From NCBI RefSeq assembly GCF_006782915.1, contig NZ_VCNP01000006.1, positions 1 through 64,000 on the forward strand: a stretch of 64,000 nt of DNA, in the 5' to 3' direction. The position numbers and the translations under genes are program-made. Position 1 is the stretch's first letter. The number at the start of each line of letters is the position of its first letter. The stretch comes from Streptomyces calvus. Lineage in GTDB: Bacteria > Actinomycetota > Actinomycetes > Streptomycetales > Streptomycetaceae. This document shows, in pieces, positions 61,005 through 64,000 of the stretch. Under the pieces are notes generated by a model. The model ran no database searches, was not told where the DNA came from, and was given only the letters and a program-made list of their open reading frames with translations.

Positions 61005-61138
61005 CCCCCTTTTTCACCTTTTCCACTTTCCGCTTCCCGCTTTTCCGCTTTTCCGCGCCCGGGCCGATGCGGGTGCGCTGTCGCGTCCGGGGCCGACGCG
61101 GGTGCGCCGTCCGCGTCCGGGGCCGGCGCGGCAGGCGC
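61005..61138 (+). repeat. Pyrimidine tract and imperfect tandem repeats before rsbR
   Basis: A tract of nearly pure C and T (61005-61055) contains repeated CTTTTCC/CTTTCC units. It is followed by about three copies of a 28-30-base unit (61055-61138), each starting near GCGTCCGGGGCCG and continuing GGGTGCG. Position between the STAS gene and the rsbR start suggests an untranslated leader or regulatory region. The pyrimidine tract is unlike anything else in the window. Confidence 0.6.
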
Positions 61139-61186
61139 AACGACCGCGGAACCGCGATACCGCGACGACTACGAGGAGTACGACAG

Positions 61187-62086
61187 GTGCCGGAGCACGA
61201 ATCAGCCGGAGCACTGGAATCACCCACGCATGCGGTCAGGGACTTCCTGCGGCGCCGACGCGAGCAGATCGCCCAGCGGTGGGCGGACGAGCCCCTGTTC
61301 CGTACGGTGTTCACGGTCTCGCGCGACGAGGCGGTGGAGGCGGGCAAGCTGCTCGTCGACGCGCTGGCCCAGGTCGCCGACGCGGAGCGGGTCGAGGACC
61401 CGGACGCGGCGGGCTTCACCGAGGTGCGCGAGCAGCTGGCGCGGATGGGAGCGGCGCGGACCCGCGCCGGGCTGTCCACCACCCAGGTGTCGGCGGAACT
61501 GGCCGCGCTGACCCGGCCGGTGGAGAACCTGCTGGTGGCCGATCTGGAGCAGGAGCCGTCCGAGCGGCTGCGCGCGTGCGCGACGACACTCAGCGTGCTG
61601 ATGGGCACGCTGCGCCTGGTGGCCATGCAGACGGCGCTGACCGAGGTGCAGGCGCTGATCGACCGGCAGCGGCTGCAGCTGCTGGAGGTGGCGACGCCGG
61701 TGATCAAGCTGTGGGACGGCATCGTGGCGGTGCCGCTGATCGGGACGCTGGACAGCGCCCGCAGCCAGGTGGTGATGGAGACCCTGCTGAACGCGGTGGT
61801 CGACCAGCACGCCCGGTTCGCGATCCTCGACATCACCGGCGTGCCGACGGTCGACTCGCTGGTGGCGCAGCACCTGATGAAGACGGTCGCCGCGGCCCGG
61901 CTGATGGGCGCGGAGTGCGTGGTGTCGGGCATCCGGCCGGCGATCGCGCAGACCATCGTGCACCTGGGGCTGGACCTCGGCACCGTGAAGACCCGGGCGA
62001 GCCTCGCCGACGCGCTCGGATACTGCCTGCACGAGCTGGGGGCGAACATCGTGAACGCGGCACCCGACGGGCCGGGCCGCCGGTGA
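61187..62086 (+). CDS. rsbR: RsbR-like stressosome protein
   Basis: A 299-residue protein with an N-terminal helical RsbR_N-like sensor domain (about 1-160) and a C-terminal STAS domain. The STAS core reads FAILDITGVPTVDSLVAQHL and CVVSGIRPAIAQTIVHLGLD, very close to B. subtilis RsbRA; Ser224 replaces RsbRA Thr171 and Thr256 matches Thr205 (assigned from memory). ACGAGGAG precedes the GTG. Stop overlaps rsbS (GTGA). Forms the stressosome core with RsbS and is phosphorylated by RsbT. Confidence 0.92.
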   Translation: MPEHESAGALESPTHAVRDFLRRRREQIAQRWADEPLFRTVFTVSRDEAVEAGKLLVDALAQVADAERVEDPDAAGFTEVREQLARMGAARTRAGLSTTQVSAELAALTRPVENLLVADLEQEPSERLRACATTLSVLMGTLRLVAMQTALTEVQALIDRQRLQLLEVATPVIKLWDGIVAVPLIGTLDSARSQVVMETLLNAVVDQHARFAILDITGVPTVDSLVAQHLMKTVAAARLMGAECVVSGIRPAIAQTIVHLGLDLGTVKTRASLADALGYCLHELGANIVNAAPDGPGRR

Positions 62087-62502
62087 ACGAGGACTTCGCC
62101 CGCCGGGTCGCGGGACATGTGCCGGTGCTCAGGCTCGGCGACGTTCTGCTGGTCACCCTCCAGGGAGACCTGCACGACAGCACGGCCCACCAGCTCCAGC
62201 AGGACATCTCCGAGACCATCGTGCGCAGCGGCGTCTCGGGAGTCGTGATCGACATCTCCGGGGTGGAGATCGTCGACTCCTTCCTGGGGCGGGTGCTGGC
62301 CGAGATCGCGGCGCAGACCGAGCTGCTGGCCGCGCGGACCGTGCTGGCCGGAATGCGGCCGGCGGTCGCCGTCACGCTGGTGGAGCTGGGTCTGACGCTT
62401 CCAGGGCTGCGGACCGCGCTCACCACCGAGGCGGCGCTGGAACTCCTCGCGCAGCCCGTCGTGTCGTCCCGTTCCGGCGGCAGGCGCGAGGAGAGTCCGT
62501 GA
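62083..62502 (+). CDS. rsbS: RsbS-like STAS protein
   Basis: A 139-residue STAS protein. VVIDISGVEIVDSFLGRVLA matches RsbS; Ser66 in VDSF corresponds to the RsbS Ser59 target of RsbT. VLAGMRPAVAVTLVELGLTL is also RsbS-like. GTG at 62083 overlaps the rsbR stop. Antagonist that holds RsbT until phosphorylated. Confidence 0.93.
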   Translation: MNEDFARRVAGHVPVLRLGDVLLVTLQGDLHDSTAHQLQQDISETIVRSGVSGVVIDISGVEIVDSFLGRVLAEIAAQTELLAARTVLAGMRPAVAVTLVELGLTLPGLRTALTTEAALELLAQPVVSSRSGGRREESP

Positions 62503-62942
62503 TGCACACCGCCGCGGGTGTGGAGGCCCGCCTGCCCATCCGGTCGGACATGGACCTGGTGTGGGTGCGTCAGCATGTGCGGCAGGCCGCCGCGCTGCTC
62601 GGCTTCGGCCTGGTGGACCAGACGAAACTGGTGACCGCCGCCAGTGAGCTGGCGCGCAACACCCTGGTGCACGGCGGCGGCGGCCTGATGGAGGCGTCGC
62701 ACGTCGGCAGCAGCGGCGTCGACGGGCTGCGGCTGACGTTCAGCGACACCGGGCCCGGTATCGCCGACCTCGACCGTGCCCTCAGCGACGGCTACACCTC
62801 GGGCGACGGCCTCGGCATGGGGCTGGGCGGCGCCCGCCGCCTGGTGCACGACTTCCACGTGGAGAGCGCCCCCGGGAAGGGGACCACGGTGCGGGTGACG
62901 TCGTGGGTGCGGCGGCCGCCGCGGGCGGGCGGGGCCGTCTGA
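62499..62942 (+). CDS. rsbT: RsbT-like serine/threonine kinase
   Basis: A 147-residue GHKL kinase. N-box TAASELARNTLVHGGGG (ExxxN intact), FSDTGPGIADLD and GDGLGMGLGGARRLVHDF. GTG at 62499 directly followed by ATG at 62502; the GTG overlaps the rsbS stop. Phosphorylates RsbR and RsbS and on release activates a downstream phosphatase. Confidence 0.92.
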   Translation: MMHTAAGVEARLPIRSDMDLVWVRQHVRQAAALLGFGLVDQTKLVTAASELARNTLVHGGGGLMEASHVGSSGVDGLRLTFSDTGPGIADLDRALSDGYTSGDGLGMGLGGARRLVHDFHVESAPGKGTTVRVTSWVRRPPRAGGAV

Positions 62943-64000
62943 TGCCCCGGGTGTGGGACGTGCCGGTGCAGGACTCGACCCGGGTGCGGGACGTGCGGGT
63001 CGCGGCCGAGGAGGCGGCGGCGCTCGCCGCGCTGGGCGAGCCGCGCACCGCCGCCGCGTCGCTGGTGGCGACCGAGCTCGCCACCAACCTCCTCAAGCAC
63101 GCGCGGGCCGGCCGGGTGCTGATCGACGTGGTGGACCTGCCCGCGCCGAGGGAGGGACGGCCCGGTCGGGCCGTGCAGCTCACCGCGATCGACCACGGGC
63201 CGGGCATCGCCGACGTGGCCGGCGCCCTGCGCGACGGGTTCACCACGACGGCGTCGCTGGGCGCGGGCCTCGGCACCTGCCGGCGGCTCGCGGACGACTT
63301 CGACCTGCACAGCGTGGTCGGCCGGGGCACCGTCGCGGTGGCCCGCGTCGGCGCGGGCGCGGAGGCGGGCACCGCCGGGGACCCGCCGGGGATCCCGCCG
63401 GTGCGGGCCGGCGGTGTCAACGTCCCGTTCGCGGGCGCGGACTTCTCGGGTGACGCCTGGGCCTGGGTCAGGTCCGGTGACCGGGTCACGCTGATGCTGG
63501 CCGACGGCCTGGGCCACGGCGGCGAGGCGGCCCGTGCGTCGACCGCCGCGACCGACGCGCTGCGCCGGTGGGCGCACCTGCCGCCCGCCGAGGCGTTGGG
63601 CAGGATCCACTCGGCGCTGGCCGGCACCCGGGGTGCGGCCGTCGCCGTGGCCCAGCTCGACACCTGGGCCGGCCGGTTGTCCTTCGCCGGGATCGGCAAT
63701 GTGACGGCCCGGCTGCGGGAGGCGGACGGCTGGCGGACGCTGCTGTCGCGGCCCGGAATCGTCGGCGTGCACCGGCCCCGCACCGTACGCGAGGACGTGG
63801 TCGCCTGGTCGCCGCAGAGTCTGCTGATCCTGCACACCGACGGCCTGCCGGGCCGCTGGACGCCTCCCCCGGACACGGGGCTGCCGCCGGCCGACCCGGC
63901 CGTCACCGCCGCCGTCGCCGTCCGGGACGCCGGCAGTGCCGCGCGGCCGGCCCGGGACGACACCGCCGTGGCCGTGCTGGCCCCCGTACCGCCGGAGCGC
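62942..64000 (+). CDS. ATPase-PP2C protein (RsbX-like), runs off the right edge
   Basis: An open frame of 353 codons from the ATG at 62942 to the window end with no stop. The N-terminal part is a GHKL ATPase (SLVATELATNLLKHARAGRV; AIDHGPGIADVA; ASLGAGLGTCRRLADDF). From about residue 160 a PP2C domain follows: FAGADFSGDAWAWVRSGDRV, MLADGLGHGGEAARAS, LLILHTDGLPG and ARDDTAVAVLA. ATG overlaps the rsbT stop by one base (TGATG). B. subtilis RsbX is the phosphatase resetting RsbR/RsbS; here it is fused to an RsbT/RsbW-type ATPase. C-terminal end is not seen but all PP2C motifs are, so only a few residues may be missing. Confidence 0.9.
   Translation, partial: MPRVWDVPVQDSTRVRDVRVAAEEAAALAALGEPRTAAASLVATELATNLLKHARAGRVLIDVVDLPAPREGRPGRAVQLTAIDHGPGIADVAGALRDGFTTTASLGAGLGTCRRLADDFDLHSVVGRGTVAVARVGAGAEAGTAGDPPGIPPVRAGGVNVPFAGADFSGDAWAWVRSGDRVTLMLADGLGHGGEAARASTAATDALRRWAHLPPAEALGRIHSALAGTRGAAVAVAQLDTWAGRLSFAGIGNVTARLREADGWRTLLSRPGIVGVHRPRTVREDVVAWSPQSLLILHTDGLPGRWTPPPDTGLPPADPAVTAAVAVRDAGSAARPARDDTAVAVLAPVPPER

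Overview
The window is very GC-rich (third codon positions almost all G or C), with short intergenic gaps, many GTG starts and many 4-base stop/start overlaps. Gene content (GlgE maltosyltransferase pathway, many RsbW/SpoIIE/STAS regulators, sigma-B-type sigma factor, ANTAR proteins) is that of a Streptomyces chromosome. From memory the right half resembles the S. coelicolor neighbourhood of sigG and the second glycogen cluster; I could not check this. I saw no tRNA, rRNA, insertion sequence, prophage or CRISPR array.

Layout. 57-5369 (minus): a CYP152-type P450 peroxygenase, then a tight operon headed by a 61-residue peptide gene and followed by three unrecognised proteins (two of them paralogues) and a serine beta-lactamase-fold protein. 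5543-14545 (plus): a small unknown protein, then a glycoconjugate cluster with a UDP-glucuronate-decarboxylase-like SDR, a NodU/CmcH-type carbamoyltransferase, three glycosyltransferases, phosphoheptose isomerase and a fused heptose-phosphate kinase/nucleotidyltransferase. 14713-24108: MFS exporter, hemerythrin, DoxX, catalase, a PucR-like regulator, a YciO/Sua5 protein and a TauD-type dioxygenase. 24289-35486: aldo/keto reductase, a stand-alone LigD-type phosphoesterase and, 6 kb away, a LigD-type ATP ligase, a PAS-GAF-SpoIIE-ATPase protein, a peroxiredoxin/DoxX pair, AraC and MarR regulators around an MFS pump, a secreted NPP1 (Nep1-like) protein and a solitary hemC.

35979-48908: a sigma-B-family sigma factor, an ANTAR protein, a two-domain VOC protein, glgX with a degenerate anti-sigma-like ATPase and, divergently, a DUF5133-like gene followed by glgE-treS-pep2-glgB. 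The last four together make and use maltose 1-phosphate: TreS turns trehalose into maltose, Pep2 phosphorylates it, GlgE extends glucan with it and GlgB branches the product.

48909-64000 is mainly a signalling block: a GCS2-type ligase, an atypical acyl-CoA ligase, two RsbW-like ATPases, a PRC-barrel protein, a soluble hybrid histidine kinase with a tandem HAMP array, an ANTAR-GAF-PAS-SpoIIE phosphatase translationally coupled to it, an RsbV-like STAS protein and an RsbR-RsbS-RsbT set followed by an RsbX-like PP2C that runs off the right edge. Together they look like a partner-switching/stressosome circuit near a sigma-B-type factor and an osmolyte/glycogen operon. The least explained parts are the peptide-headed operon at 57-3945 and the wiring of the stressosome block.
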